Under the pieces are notes generated by a model, which worked only from the letters and a program-made list of their open reading frames with translations, was not told where the DNA came from and ran no database searches. Shown here piece by piece: positions 8,325 through 16,070 of a stretch of DNA of 64,000 nucleotides. This DNA comes from Pseudomonadota bacterium (GTDB lineage: Bacteria; Pseudomonadota; Alphaproteobacteria; Rhodobacterales; Rhodobacteraceae), in NCBI GenBank assembly GCA_021779835.1, contig JAJXZX010000016.1:23053-87052 (forward strand), read 5' to 3'. The first letter of the stretch is position 1. Every line of letters begins with the position of its first letter. The position numbers and the translations under genes are program-made.

Positions 8325-8774
8325 ATGACTGCCAACACCCGCATCGTGCTTTCCAGCGACCACTCTGCCATTCCGCTCCGACAGGCCATTGCCGCCCATA
8401 TTGCGGCGCGGGGCTGGGTGCCGGTGGACATCGGGCCGACCACCCCCGAAAGCACCCCCTATCCCCAGCACGGCGAGGCGGCGGCGCGGCTGGTCGCCTC
8501 GGGCGATTGCCGGTTTGGCATCATCATCTGCGGCACCGGCCAAGGCATCATGATGGCCGCGAACAAGGTTAAAGGCATCCGCTGCGGCGTCTGCGCCGAG
8601 ACATTTTCGGCCCGCATGATCCGTCAGCACAACGACGCCAACATGCTTTCCCTCGGCGCGCGCGTGCTGGGCGAAGGTCTTGCGCTTGATGTGGTGGACG
8701 CCTTCCTCAACGCCAGTTTCGAGGGTGGCCGCCATGCCACGCGGGTCGAGATGATCAAGGCGATGGAGGGCTAG
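8325..8774 (+). CDS. rpiB: RpiB/LacAB-family sugar-phosphate isomerase (ribose 5-phosphate isomerase B)
   Basis: The 149-residue cytosolic protein has the family core: 'LSSDHSAIPLRQAI' at the start, 'GIIICGTGQGIMMAANKVKG' holding the catalytic Cys and phosphate loop, and 'ARMIRQHNDANMLSLGARV'. RpiB interconverts ribose 5-phosphate and ribulose 5-phosphate; relatives act on allose-, galactose- or erythrulose-phosphates. The Gln in 'GTGQG' replaces the usual Ile/Val, so an alternative sugar phosphate is possible. CGGAG lies upstream of the ATG. A DMT transporter follows 72 bases downstream. Confidence 0.88.
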   Translation: MTANTRIVLSSDHSAIPLRQAIAAHIAARGWVPVDIGPTTPESTPYPQHGEAAARLVASGDCRFGIIICGTGQGIMMAANKVKGIRCGVCAETFSARMIRQHNDANMLSLGARVLGEGLALDVVDAFLNASFEGGRHATRVEMIKAMEG

Positions 8775-8846
8775 TGCTGCGCGCACTGGACGCCGCGCCA
8801 GCACTGGCGCAAAGATAGCGCAGGCCAGCCTAACCAGAGTTCCCAA

Positions 8847-9746
8847 ATGCCCCCAGCCCAGCGAATGAGCGCCGCAGACGTGGCCAAAGCCATCGGTGTC
8901 GCGTTGATCTGGGGCATGGGTTTTGTCGTTGCCAAGGGCGGCACCGAAACCTTTCCGCCGATCTTGATGCAGGCGTTTCGCTTCGTTGTCACCTCGGCGG
9001 CGCTGGTGTGGTTCCTGCCCAAACCGGCGGGCAACATGCGCTGGCTGCTTCTTGCCACCTTCATCGGCGCAACCGTCCAATACGCGCTGACCTTCACTGG
9101 GCTGAGCGGCCTTGGTGCCGGTGTCGCCGCGCTCGTGGTGCAGACCGAGGTGCCTTTCCTTGTCCTCCTCGGCGCGGTGCTGATGGGCGAGCGTCCAACC
9201 CGACGCAAATGGGCCGGCATTGGCATCGCCTTTGCCGGTGTCGCAGCGATTACCGGCATCGGCCACCTTCAGGGATCGCTGACGTCCGTCGCCCTCGTTC
9301 TCGGGGGCGCTTTCACCTGGGCGCTTGGTCAGGTGCTGGTGCGCAAACTCCGTGGTCTGAACGGGCTTGCCGTCACCGGGTGGATCGCGGTTCTCGCCGT
9401 GCCGCAACTCTTTCTGGCGTCGTTTCTGTTCGAAACCGGTCAGCGCGCCGCGATCATTGACGCGGGCCCGCGCGTGTGGTTCGCCGTCCTCTATCTCGGT
9501 CTCGTCATGCAGGCGCTTGGCTATGCGTGGTGGAACGCGCTCCTGATCCGCCACGAGGTCGGTCAGGTCGCCCCGTTCCTTCTGCTGCTGCCAATCTTCT
9601 CGGTGCTGGGCGGCGCGTTCTTTCTTGGCGAACCGCTGCAACCGTCGCGCCTGATTGGCGGCGTCATCATCCTTGCGGGCGTCGCGCTGATCACAACCGA
9701 CCGCCGCCGCGCGCTGCCGCCGCCGACGGTGATCGAGCCGGTGTAG
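8847..9746 (+). CDS. DMT-family transporter (two EamA domains)
   Basis: The 299-residue inner-membrane protein has about ten hydrophobic helices in two halves, each resembling an EamA repeat. The first opens with 'VAKAIGVALIWGMGFVVAKG' and the second with 'LVLGGAFTWALGQVLVRKL'. The Pro/Glu line 'VVQTEVPFLVLLGAVLMGER' and the later 'PIFSVLGGAFFLGEPL' are typical of drug/metabolite exporters. Substrate is unknown. It lies downstream of rpiB on the same strand and is convergent with the LysR gene. Confidence 0.88.
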   Translation: MPPAQRMSAADVAKAIGVALIWGMGFVVAKGGTETFPPILMQAFRFVVTSAALVWFLPKPAGNMRWLLLATFIGATVQYALTFTGLSGLGAGVAALVVQTEVPFLVLLGAVLMGERPTRRKWAGIGIAFAGVAAITGIGHLQGSLTSVALVLGGAFTWALGQVLVRKLRGLNGLAVTGWIAVLAVPQLFLASFLFETGQRAAIIDAGPRVWFAVLYLGLVMQALGYAWWNALLIRHEVGQVAPFLLLLPIFSVLGGAFFLGEPLQPSRLIGGVIILAGVALITTDRRRALPPPTVIEPV

Positions 9747-9777
9747 CCCCTCTGTCGCGTCCTCTTCCCTCGCGTGG

Positions 9778-10671
9778 CTAAACACCGATCCTCTCGCGCG
9801 TCAGCGCCGTGAAGCGTGTCATGGATGAGGTGGGACGAACGCGGGCCGAGCGGATCAGCACAACGCGGCTTGGCAGCGGGGCACCGGCCACGGGCCGGCT
9901 GATGACGCTTCGCCCGTCGTAGGTCAAATCGTAGGGCACGTCGGTGGCAAGCAACCCGACGCCATGCCCATTCGCCACCAAAGACCGCAGCATCTCGATC
10001 GAGCCGGTCTCAGCGGCGATTTCGGGATGGGCGCCAACATTCTGAAACAGCGACAGGAAGTAGCCCCGGCTATGCGGCAAACCGATCAGGATCAGCGGGT
10101 CGGCGGCAAGATCGCGCAGATCAACCTCCGCCTGCGCGGCAAGCCGGTGGCCCGGTGGCAGCACCGCGCGGGGCGCAATATCGGCCAGCCACGTCACCTC
10201 TAACCCAGCGGGAAGCCCCACGTCATAGACCAGTGCAAGGTCCAGCGCGCCGGTCAGGACGTCACGCGTCAAGGTGCCAATGTCCCCTTCGGTCAGGCGC
10301 ACAGTGTCGCCCGGATAGGCATCCGCATAGCTGCGCATCAGCATTGGCGCATAGCGCGGGCCCAGCGTGGAAAAGACGCCAAGGCGAAGCTCTTGGCCAA
10401 GATCCTGCGCCGTGCCGAAATGGATATTCGCCTCGGCCCGCAGCCCACGCAGCCGGGCGATCCGGTCCCGCCCGAACGGGGTCGGACGCATCCCTTGCCC
10501 CGGCAGGCGGAAAAACAGCGCAGCGCCGAAATGGGTTTCCAACTGCGCCACCGCTATCGAGACCGAAGGTTGCGAGACATTGAGCATTCGCGCCGCAGCA
10601 GCGGTTGAGCCGGTATCGGCCACGGCCAGCAGATAGTCGATTTGACGAAAGCTAAAGGGAATAGATTTCAT
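9778..10671 (-). CDS. LysR-family transcriptional regulator
   Basis: The protein has an N-terminal winged helix-turn-helix ('QIDYLLAVADTGSTAAAARM', then 'LNVSQPSVSIAVAQLETHFG') and a periplasmic-binding-protein-like effector domain from about residue 90. The ATG at 10671 is the better start; the longer frame needs a TTG one codon upstream. It is divergent from the CoA-transferase/acyl-CoA dehydrogenase pair, the usual arrangement of a LysR activator and its target. An inverted repeat overlaps its start region. The effector is unknown, plausibly an intermediate of the neighbouring CoA-ester pathway. Confidence 0.92.
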   Translation of the reverse strand: MKSIPFSFRQIDYLLAVADTGSTAAAARMLNVSQPSVSIAVAQLETHFGAALFFRLPGQGMRPTPFGRDRIARLRGLRAEANIHFGTAQDLGQELRLGVFSTLGPRYAPMLMRSYADAYPGDTVRLTEGDIGTLTRDVLTGALDLALVYDVGLPAGLEVTWLADIAPRAVLPPGHRLAAQAEVDLRDLAADPLILIGLPHSRGYFLSLFQNVGAHPEIAAETGSIEMLRSLVANGHGVGLLATDVPYDLTYDGRSVISRPVAGAPLPSRVVLIRSARVRPTSSMTRFTALTRERIGV

Positions 10672-10685
10672 CAATCTAATCTATT
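10660..10685. promoter_or_regulatory. inverted repeat, candidate LysR-type operator
   Basis: AATAGATT (10660-10667) and AATCTATT (10678-10685) form a perfect 8-bp inverted repeat with a 10-base spacer. It overlaps the start codon of the LysR gene and precedes the divergent CoA-transferase gene. Operators of LysR regulators often sit in such divergent gaps and mediate autorepression plus target activation. Confidence 0.5.
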
Positions 10686-10761
10686 GCAAAGTATTATTTC
10701 TGCCTATTCCTATTTCGGTCCTATGCAGAGGTGGCACGTTTCCCTGCATCAGAGGATTGCC

Positions 10762-11910
10762 ATGACCACCCGCCCCAAACCCCTGTCCGGCCTGAAAATC
10801 CTCGATTTCACGCGGGTCTTGGCGGGCCCATATTCCACCGCGCTGATGGCCGACTTGGGGGCGGATGTGATCAAGGTAGAGGGTGCCGAGGGCGACGAAT
10901 ACCGCCGTGTCGGCCCCTTCCGCGAAGGCGAAAGCGCGCTTTTCCAGACCGCGAACCGCGGCAAGCGGTCCATCGTTCTGGATCTCAAAAACCCGGACGA
11001 TCACCAAGTCGCACTGGCGCTGGCCGACCGCGCCGATGTCGTCGTCGAGAATTTTCGCCCCGGTGTGATGGCGCGTTTGGGCTTGGGGCCCGACGTGCTG
11101 ACCGCCCGTAATCCGCGCCTGATCTATGCCTCGATCTCGGGGTTTGGCCAAAGCGGCCCGAACGCCGAACGGCCCGCCTACGATATTATCGTGCAGGCGA
11201 TGAGCGGGCTGATGGCCCTGACCGGCACGACTGACGGCCCGCCCACGATGGTTGGCGAGGCGGTGGCCGATGTGGCGGGCGGGCTGTTTGCCGCATGGGG
11301 CATCATGGCTGCGCTGTATGAGCGCGAAAGCACCGGCAAGGGCCGGGTGATCGACGTGGCCCTCTATGACGCGCTTGCGTCGATGATGCCAACCGCGGCG
11401 GCGCGCGTGCTGATCAGCGGGCAAGACCCGGTCCGCACCGGCAATCGCCACCCGCTGTCTGCACCGTTTGGGGTCTATCAGGCGGGCAATGGGCATTTCG
11501 CCGTGGCGGTGCTGAACGACCGGCTTTTCGCTCGGTTCTGCGAAACGATCGGGCGGCCCGAGCTTGCAACGCGTCCGGAGTTCGCCTCCGACGCCACACG
11601 GCGGGTGAACGAGCCCGCGCTGGCCGCGGCAATTGAGGGCTGGGCTGCGGCCCATACCGCCGAAAGCGCCGTCGCCACGCTGGCGGCGGCAGGCATACCG
11701 GCGGCGGCGCTGTCCTCGGCCCGCGAGGCATGGACGTCAGAGCAATCCGTGGCGCGCGGGTTGACCTCACCCGTGACCCACCCGCTCCTTGGGCCGATCG
11801 ATGTGCCCGAACAGCCCGTCCATTTCGCGGGCAGTCCGCGCGGCGGGCGACGGGCGGCACCGGGGCTTGATGAACATGGCGCGCAAATCCGTGCCGAGAT
11901 GGCGCAATAA
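10762..11910 (+). CDS. class III CoA-transferase (CaiB/BaiF family)
   Basis: The 382-residue protein has the family features 'LKILDFTRVLAGPYSTALMA', 'GADVIKVEGAEGDEYRR', 'NRGKRSIVLDLKNPDDH' and 'ISGFGQSGP', with the catalytic Asp expected near 'AYDIIVQAMSGLM'. These enzymes move CoA between carboxylic acids through an aspartyl-CoA anhydride. I chose the ATG at 10762, preceded by AGAGGA, because the longer frame adds 40 residues that lie in the promoter region. The acyl-CoA dehydrogenase begins one base after this stop, so the two are co-translated and probably sequential in acid degradation. Confidence 0.92.
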   Translation: MTTRPKPLSGLKILDFTRVLAGPYSTALMADLGADVIKVEGAEGDEYRRVGPFREGESALFQTANRGKRSIVLDLKNPDDHQVALALADRADVVVENFRPGVMARLGLGPDVLTARNPRLIYASISGFGQSGPNAERPAYDIIVQAMSGLMALTGTTDGPPTMVGEAVADVAGGLFAAWGIMAALYERESTGKGRVIDVALYDALASMMPTAAARVLISGQDPVRTGNRHPLSAPFGVYQAGNGHFAVAVLNDRLFARFCETIGRPELATRPEFASDATRRVNEPALAAAIEGWAAAHTAESAVATLAAAGIPAAALSSAREAWTSEQSVARGLTSPVTHPLLGPIDVPEQPVHFAGSPRGGRRAAPGLDEHGAQIRAEMAQ

Positions 11911-11911
11911 C

Positions 11912-13051
11912 ATGACGGCATGGACGCAAGACGAGGCGCTGATCCTCGACCAGATCGAACGGTTCGCGGCGGAAGTGCTGGCACCGCGCGCAGCAGACTT
12001 GGACGAAAGCCAGACCTTCGCGGTCTGCCATCTGCCTGCGATGGCAGAGCTTGGCCTCATGGGCCTCAATCTGCCAGAGGTGGAGGGCGGTCTGGGCCTG
12101 ACCGGCCCGGCGCTTTATCGCGCGGTCGAGATTATTGCCGGCGCTTGTGGCTCCACCGCGTCCATGTTGACGGCGCATTATCTTGCCACCGACAGCCTGC
12201 ATCTGGGGGCCGACGCAGCGCTGAAGGCCCGTATCCTGCCGCGCGCGGCGGCGGGTGCTCTGGGTGCCTTCGCCCTGACCGAGCCCGAGGCCGGGTCGAA
12301 CCCTGCCGACATGCGCACCACAGCCCGCCGCGAGGGCGCAGGGTATCGGTTGCGCGGTGCCAAAGCCTTCATCTCAAACGCTGGCGCCGCCGCGTTCATC
12401 GTGGTTTTCGCCAAGACGGACCCAGACGCAGGCGCGCGCGGCATCTCGGCTTTCGTGGTCGAACCGGCCCTTACGCCCGGCGTCGCCGTGGCGCGCGCCG
12501 AGCGCACGATGGGCCTGCGCGGCGGGCATGTATTCGGCGTGACATTCGACTGCTTCGTGCCCGAAGAAAATCGGATCGGCCCCGAGGGCAGCGGTTTCCG
12601 CACCGCGATGCGTGTGCTTGATAACGGCCGCATCGAGGTTGCAGCCCAAGCCACCGGTATCGCCGCTGCCGCCCTTGACGCCTCCGTCGCCTACGCCCGC
12701 ACGCGCCATGTCGGCGGCCATCCGATTGCCGATTTTCAGGGCCTGCAATGGATGCTGGCCGACAGCGCCAACGACCTTGCTGCCGCACGCGCGCTTGGAT
12801 ATGCCGCCGCCCGTTTGCGCGGCTCTGGCGCGCGTTATTCAACCGAGAGTGCGCACGCCAAGCTGTTCGCCTCCGAAGCCGCGTGGCGCATTGCGGATCG
12901 CGCGCTACAGATCCATGGCGGCTACGGCTATTGCCGCGATTTTCCGTTGGAACGCTACCTACGCGACCTTCGGATCTTCCGCATTTATGAAGGCAGTTCT
13001 GAAATTCAACGCACGATCATCGCGCGCGGACTACTTGCGGATCCGACCTGA
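11912..13051 (+). CDS. acyl-CoA dehydrogenase
   Basis: The 379-residue flavoprotein shows the ACAD layout: an alpha-helical N-domain; 'GALGAFALTEPEAGSNPADM' and 'GAKAFISNAGAAAFIVVFAK' of the FAD/substrate beta-domain; and a C-domain with 'QIHGGYGYCRDFPLERYLRD' and 'FRIYEGSSEIQRTIIARGLL', where the Glu of YEGSSE is the likely catalytic base. The length is typical. Its ATG directly follows the CoA-transferase stop. The pair may activate and oxidise a short or branched acid; substrate is not readable from sequence. A decayed transporter follows. Confidence 0.92.
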   Translation: MTAWTQDEALILDQIERFAAEVLAPRAADLDESQTFAVCHLPAMAELGLMGLNLPEVEGGLGLTGPALYRAVEIIAGACGSTASMLTAHYLATDSLHLGADAALKARILPRAAAGALGAFALTEPEAGSNPADMRTTARREGAGYRLRGAKAFISNAGAAAFIVVFAKTDPDAGARGISAFVVEPALTPGVAVARAERTMGLRGGHVFGVTFDCFVPEENRIGPEGSGFRTAMRVLDNGRIEVAAQATGIAAAALDASVAYARTRHVGGHPIADFQGLQWMLADSANDLAAARALGYAAARLRGSGARYSTESAHAKLFASEAAWRIADRALQIHGGYGYCRDFPLERYLRDLRIFRIYEGSSEIQRTIIARGLLADPT

Positions 13052-13062
13052 GGGCGGCCATC

Positions 13063-13144
13063 CCCGACCAAGCGAATGACTGGAAGGTGATGGCGGCGCG
13101 CTTGCACACCGGGCAACGAAGCGTAGCGAGAGCGCTTGGTCGGG
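13063..13144. repeat. 12-bp inverted repeat spanning the gene/pseudogene junction
   Basis: CCCGACCAAGCG (13063-13074) is repeated exactly in inverted orientation as CGCTTGGTCGGG (13133-13144), with 58 bases between. The left arm starts 12 bases after the acyl-CoA dehydrogenase stop, and the right arm overlaps the first readable codons of the MFS remnant. It could be the scar of a deletion or a long-loop terminator. Confidence 0.5.
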
Positions 13145-14118
13145 CAGGGCGCGCTGGTGGTGGATTTCTCGCTTTACCTGCACCGGCTCAACTGGTCGGC
13201 GGTTGAGATCAGCCTGGTGCTCAGCGCGGCTTTGCTGTTTGGCCGCGTGCTGACGATGATTATCGGCCCCCTGAGCGACCGATTGGGGCGGCGGCGGTTT
13301 CTGCTGGGGTATCAGGCGGTGCAACTGCTGTCCGCCCTCGCCGCGTTGCTGTCGGGCGCTGCGCTGGTGCTGGGGGCGGCGGGCATCCTTGGCGGCTTCA
13401 GGCGCGGCGGCAATGGCGCGGCGGGACCGTTCTCGCCGGTCGAGCAGGCGTGGCTGGCGCAGAACGTGCCCGCGGCGGGGCGCACGCGGGTGTTCAGCCT
13501 CAACGGCGCGTGGGGCGCGGTCGTTTCGCCCGCTCTTCGCACTGGCGGCGCTTTCCTCGGTGATCTGCATTGGCCTGATCTGGGCTGCCGAAGACCGCGA
13601 GGCACCGCCGCCCGGTCCACACCCGACGGTCGCAAGACCCGCGCCAGAGACCGATCTCAAGACCGTGGTGCGCAAACGAGAGAACGGGCTGATGCTGCGG
13701 TTGGTGCTGGCCAACATGCTGAACGGCAGCGGCATCAGGATGACCGGGCCGCTGATTTCCTACTGGTTCGCGATCCGGTTCGGTTCAGCGAGGGGCCAGA
13801 GTTGATCGGGCCCTTGATGGCGGCGGGCTTCCTGCTGTCGGGCGCGGCCTCGCTGGCGACCGGATGGTTGGCCGACCGGTTCGGGGCGGTGCGGGTTGTC
13901 GTGGTGATGCGAAGCGTCGGGCTTGCCATGCTGATAGCCTTGGCAGCATCAACCGATGTCCCTTGCAGGCCAGGCCTATGTCGCGCTGATCGCGTTGGTC
14001 CTGTGGGTGCTGCGCGGCCATTTTGCCAAAGCCGACCGGCGTGCAGTCGGGCCGCCCGGGCCAGCCTGGGCCGCGCGTCCTGGGGCAGCCGTCATGCCGC
14101 CTTCAGGCTGGCTCTGCG
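13136..14118 (+). pseudogene. decayed MFS transporter with at least three frameshifts
   Basis: Transporter-like sequence switches frame repeatedly. Frame A gives 'LVVDFSLYLHRLNWSAVEIS' and the MFS loop 'GPLSDRLGRRRFLLGYQAV' up to about 13530. Frame B gives 'FALAALSSVICIGLIWAAED' and 'LMLRLVLANMLNGSGIRMTG' to about 13775. Frame A returns with 'GPLMAAGFLLSGAASLATGW' and 'LADRFGAVRVVVVMRSVG'. Frame B resumes near 13962 with 'AYVALIALVLWVLRG'. The first helix of a normal MFS protein is missing. The gene probably once exported or imported a substrate of the CoA-ester pathway upstream. If sequencing error were the cause, three independent indels would be needed. Confidence 0.8.
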
Positions 14119-14210
14119 GATGATCGGGTGCTATAGCCCGGGCCAATGTGCCACAGGGGCACGGACCCTGCAAACCCGACCACAGACGAGAAACGGCAGA
14201 AATCGGCGCG

Positions 14211-15257
14211 ATGACGAGTCCTGATCTTTCAGCCCACCCGATGACGCGCGACGTGCGTGCGGCGGCTCGCCTGTCCGTCGCCCCGATGATCGACTGGACC
14301 GACCGCCACTGCCGCGTCTTTCACCGCACCCTCAGCCACCACGCGCTGCTCTACACCGAGATGGTGACGGCCCCTGCGATTCTGCACGGCGACCGCGCGC
14401 GTCTGTTGGGCTTTGACGCCTGCGAGCATCCGGTCGCGGTGCAGCTTGGCGGCTCTGACCCCGCACAACTGGCCGAGGCCGCGCGCATTGCCACCGACTT
14501 CGGCTATGACGAGGTCAACCTCAACGTCGGCTGCCCGTCCGACCGCGTGCAATCGGGCTGTTTCGGCGCGGTGCTGATGGAAAAGCCACAGCTTGTGGCC
14601 GAGTGCGTCGCCGCGATGCGCGCCGCCACCGCGCTGCCGGTCACGGTAAAATGCCGTATCGGCGTTGACGATCAGGTGCCCGACGAGGTGCTGCCTGCCT
14701 TCCTTGAAACCATCGCGGCGGCGGGGGCGCAACACGTCATCATCCACGCGCGCAAAGCGTGGCTTCAGGGCCTCTCGCCCAAGGAAAATCGCGAAATTCC
14801 GCCGCTGGACCATGCCCTCGTGCTGGCGATGAAACGCGCCTACCCCCAGATGGCGATCTCGATCAACGGCGGCATCAGCAGCCTGACGCAGGCGAAATCT
14901 TTTCTCGACCAAGGGGTTGATGGCGTGATGATCGGCCGCGCCGCCTATCACGACCCCGCCGCGATCCTGCTGCCTGCCGATGCCGAGATCTTTGGCGCCG
15001 CGCGCCGTATCGACGCCTTCGAGGCGGTGGAACTGATGCGCCCCTATATCGCGCGCCACCTGGAGGGCGGCGGTCGCCTGCACCAGATCACGCGCCACAT
15101 GCAGGGCCTGTTCCACGCCCGCCCCGGCGCGCGCAGTTGGCGACGCATCCTGTCCGAGCGCGCCAATGCCCGCGACGCCGGGCTTGACGTGCTGGACGCC
15201 GCGCTGCACGAGGTGCTGTATCCCGCCATCACCGAGGCTGTCACCGACGCCGCCTGA
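14211..15257 (+). CDS. dusA: tRNA-dihydrouridine synthase A
   Basis: The 348-residue flavin enzyme reduces uridine to dihydrouridine at positions 20/20a of the tRNA D-loop. It shows 'LSVAPMIDWTDRHCRVFHR', 'LYTEMVTAPAILHGDRARLL', 'VAVQLGGSDP', 'GYDEVNLNVGCPSDRVQSGC' with the catalytic Cys, 'VKCRIGVDD', 'HARKAWLQGLSPKENREIPP' (DusA subtype) and 'GVDGVMIGRAAY'. The ATG at 14211 is used; an ATG ten codons in is also possible. It faces the DUF1289 gene, with a large imperfect hairpin between them. Confidence 0.95.
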   Translation: MTSPDLSAHPMTRDVRAAARLSVAPMIDWTDRHCRVFHRTLSHHALLYTEMVTAPAILHGDRARLLGFDACEHPVAVQLGGSDPAQLAEAARIATDFGYDEVNLNVGCPSDRVQSGCFGAVLMEKPQLVAECVAAMRAATALPVTVKCRIGVDDQVPDEVLPAFLETIAAAGAQHVIIHARKAWLQGLSPKENREIPPLDHALVLAMKRAYPQMAISINGGISSLTQAKSFLDQGVDGVMIGRAAYHDPAAILLPADAEIFGAARRIDAFEAVELMRPYIARHLEGGGRLHQITRHMQGLFHARPGARSWRRILSERANARDAGLDVLDAALHEVLYPAITEAVTDAA

Positions 15258-15258
15258 A

Positions 15259-15350
15259 CCCCGCGTTTTTGGATATTTGCACCAAAGCAACCGGGCGCCT
15301 TACCCCTCCCATTGCTTTGGTCGAAATATCCCCGCCGGAGGCTCCGACGC
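15259..15350. repeat. paired copies of the dispersed intergenic element, forming a long hairpin between convergent genes
   Basis: GGATATTTGCACCAAAGCAA (15271-15290) is matched in inverted orientation by 15312-15331, with 18 of 20 positions complementary and a 21-base spacer. The right copy continues into CCCGCCGGAGGCTCCGACGC. The hairpin sits between the stops of dusA and the DUF1289 gene, so it probably ends transcription from both sides. Single copies of the same element recur elsewhere in the window. Confidence 0.6.
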
Positions 15351-15357
15351 CAGCCCC

Positions 15358-15588
15358 TCAGCGCTCCAGCCGCGCGTTGCGCCCGCCGCGCCGTTTGGTC
15401 AGCATAGAGCTGCGGTCGGGCAGCGCCGCCATGATCTCGCGCCGCGCCTCGGGGGTCATCTTGGACCATCCGGCGATCTCGTCGATGGTGCGGTTGCAGC
15501 CGACGCAGATGCGCGCCTCGGGGTGGACAACGCAGACCTTGACGCAGGGGCTTTCGACCTCTTCGCGTTTCCAGACTTCGTCCATCAT
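15358..15588 (-). CDS. DUF1289-family small Cys-rich protein
   Basis: The 76-residue product has the DUF1289 pattern 'ESPCVKVCVV....RICVGCNRTIDEIAGW', four cysteines that probably bind a metal, followed by 'KMTPEARREIMAALPDR' and a basic tail. The function is unknown. Its ATG at 15588 overlaps the TGA of ruvX as ATGA, so it is translationally coupled as the last gene of ccmI-ruvX-DUF1289. AAAGGA stands five bases upstream. The longer frame extending into ruvX is an artefact. Confidence 0.88.
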   Translation of the reverse strand: MMDEVWKREEVESPCVKVCVVHPEARICVGCNRTIDEIAGWSKMTPEARREIMAALPDRSSMLTKRRGGRNARLER

Positions 15589-16070
15589 TCGTCCTTTGCC
15601 CAACGGATATGCTGCAAGCGGTCCAGCACGCCTTGCAGAATATAGGCCGCCGCGACGTGATCGATCACCTCTTTGCGACGCTTGCGCGATGTATCCGCCT
15701 CTAACAGCGCGCGTTCGGCGGCGACGGTGGACAGACGTTCGTCCCAGAAGGCAATCGGCAGATCGGTCAGGCGCGACAGATTGCGCGCAAACGCCCGCGT
15801 CGATTGGCACCGCGCGCCCTCTGATCCGTCCATGTTCAGCGGCAAGCCGAACACCAGCCCGCCCAACTCGCGCGACTTGGCAATCGCCAGCACCGCCGCC
15901 GCGTCCAGCGTGAATTTGCTGCGCCGGATGGTTTCCTGCGGCGTCGCCACCGACAACAGCCGGTCTGACACCGCGACGCCCACCGTCTTTTCGCCCAGAT
16001 CGAGCCCGCCAAGCGCGCGCATCGGGGGCACCACGCGGGCGAAATCCTCGATGCTGTCAAACACGCTCAT
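15585..16070 (-). CDS. ruvX: RuvX/YqgF-family Holliday junction resolvase-like protein
   Basis: The 161-residue protein has the RNase H-like fold of YqgF: 'LGGLDLGEKTVGVAVSDRLL' with the first catalytic Asp, 'GLVFGLPLNMDGSEG', 'FWDERLSTVAAERAL' with the catalytic Glu, and 'DHVAAAYILQGVLD' with the last Asp. In bacteria it acts in pre-16S rRNA 5' processing or as a junction resolvase. The start at 16070 overlaps the ccmI stop (ATGA), so translation is coupled on both sides. The longer frame reaching into ccmI is not supported. Confidence 0.92.
   Translation of the reverse strand: MSVFDSIEDFARVVPPMRALGGLDLGEKTVGVAVSDRLLSVATPQETIRRSKFTLDAAAVLAIAKSRELGGLVFGLPLNMDGSEGARCQSTRAFARNLSRLTDLPIAFWDERLSTVAAERALLEADTSRKRRKEVIDHVAAAYILQGVLDRLQHIRWAKDE

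Noticed and set aside
8292..9785. 497-codon minus-strand frame opposite rpiB and the DMT transporter
   Set aside because: The translation is His/Arg/Asp-rich without domains; the plus-strand genes are clear family members.
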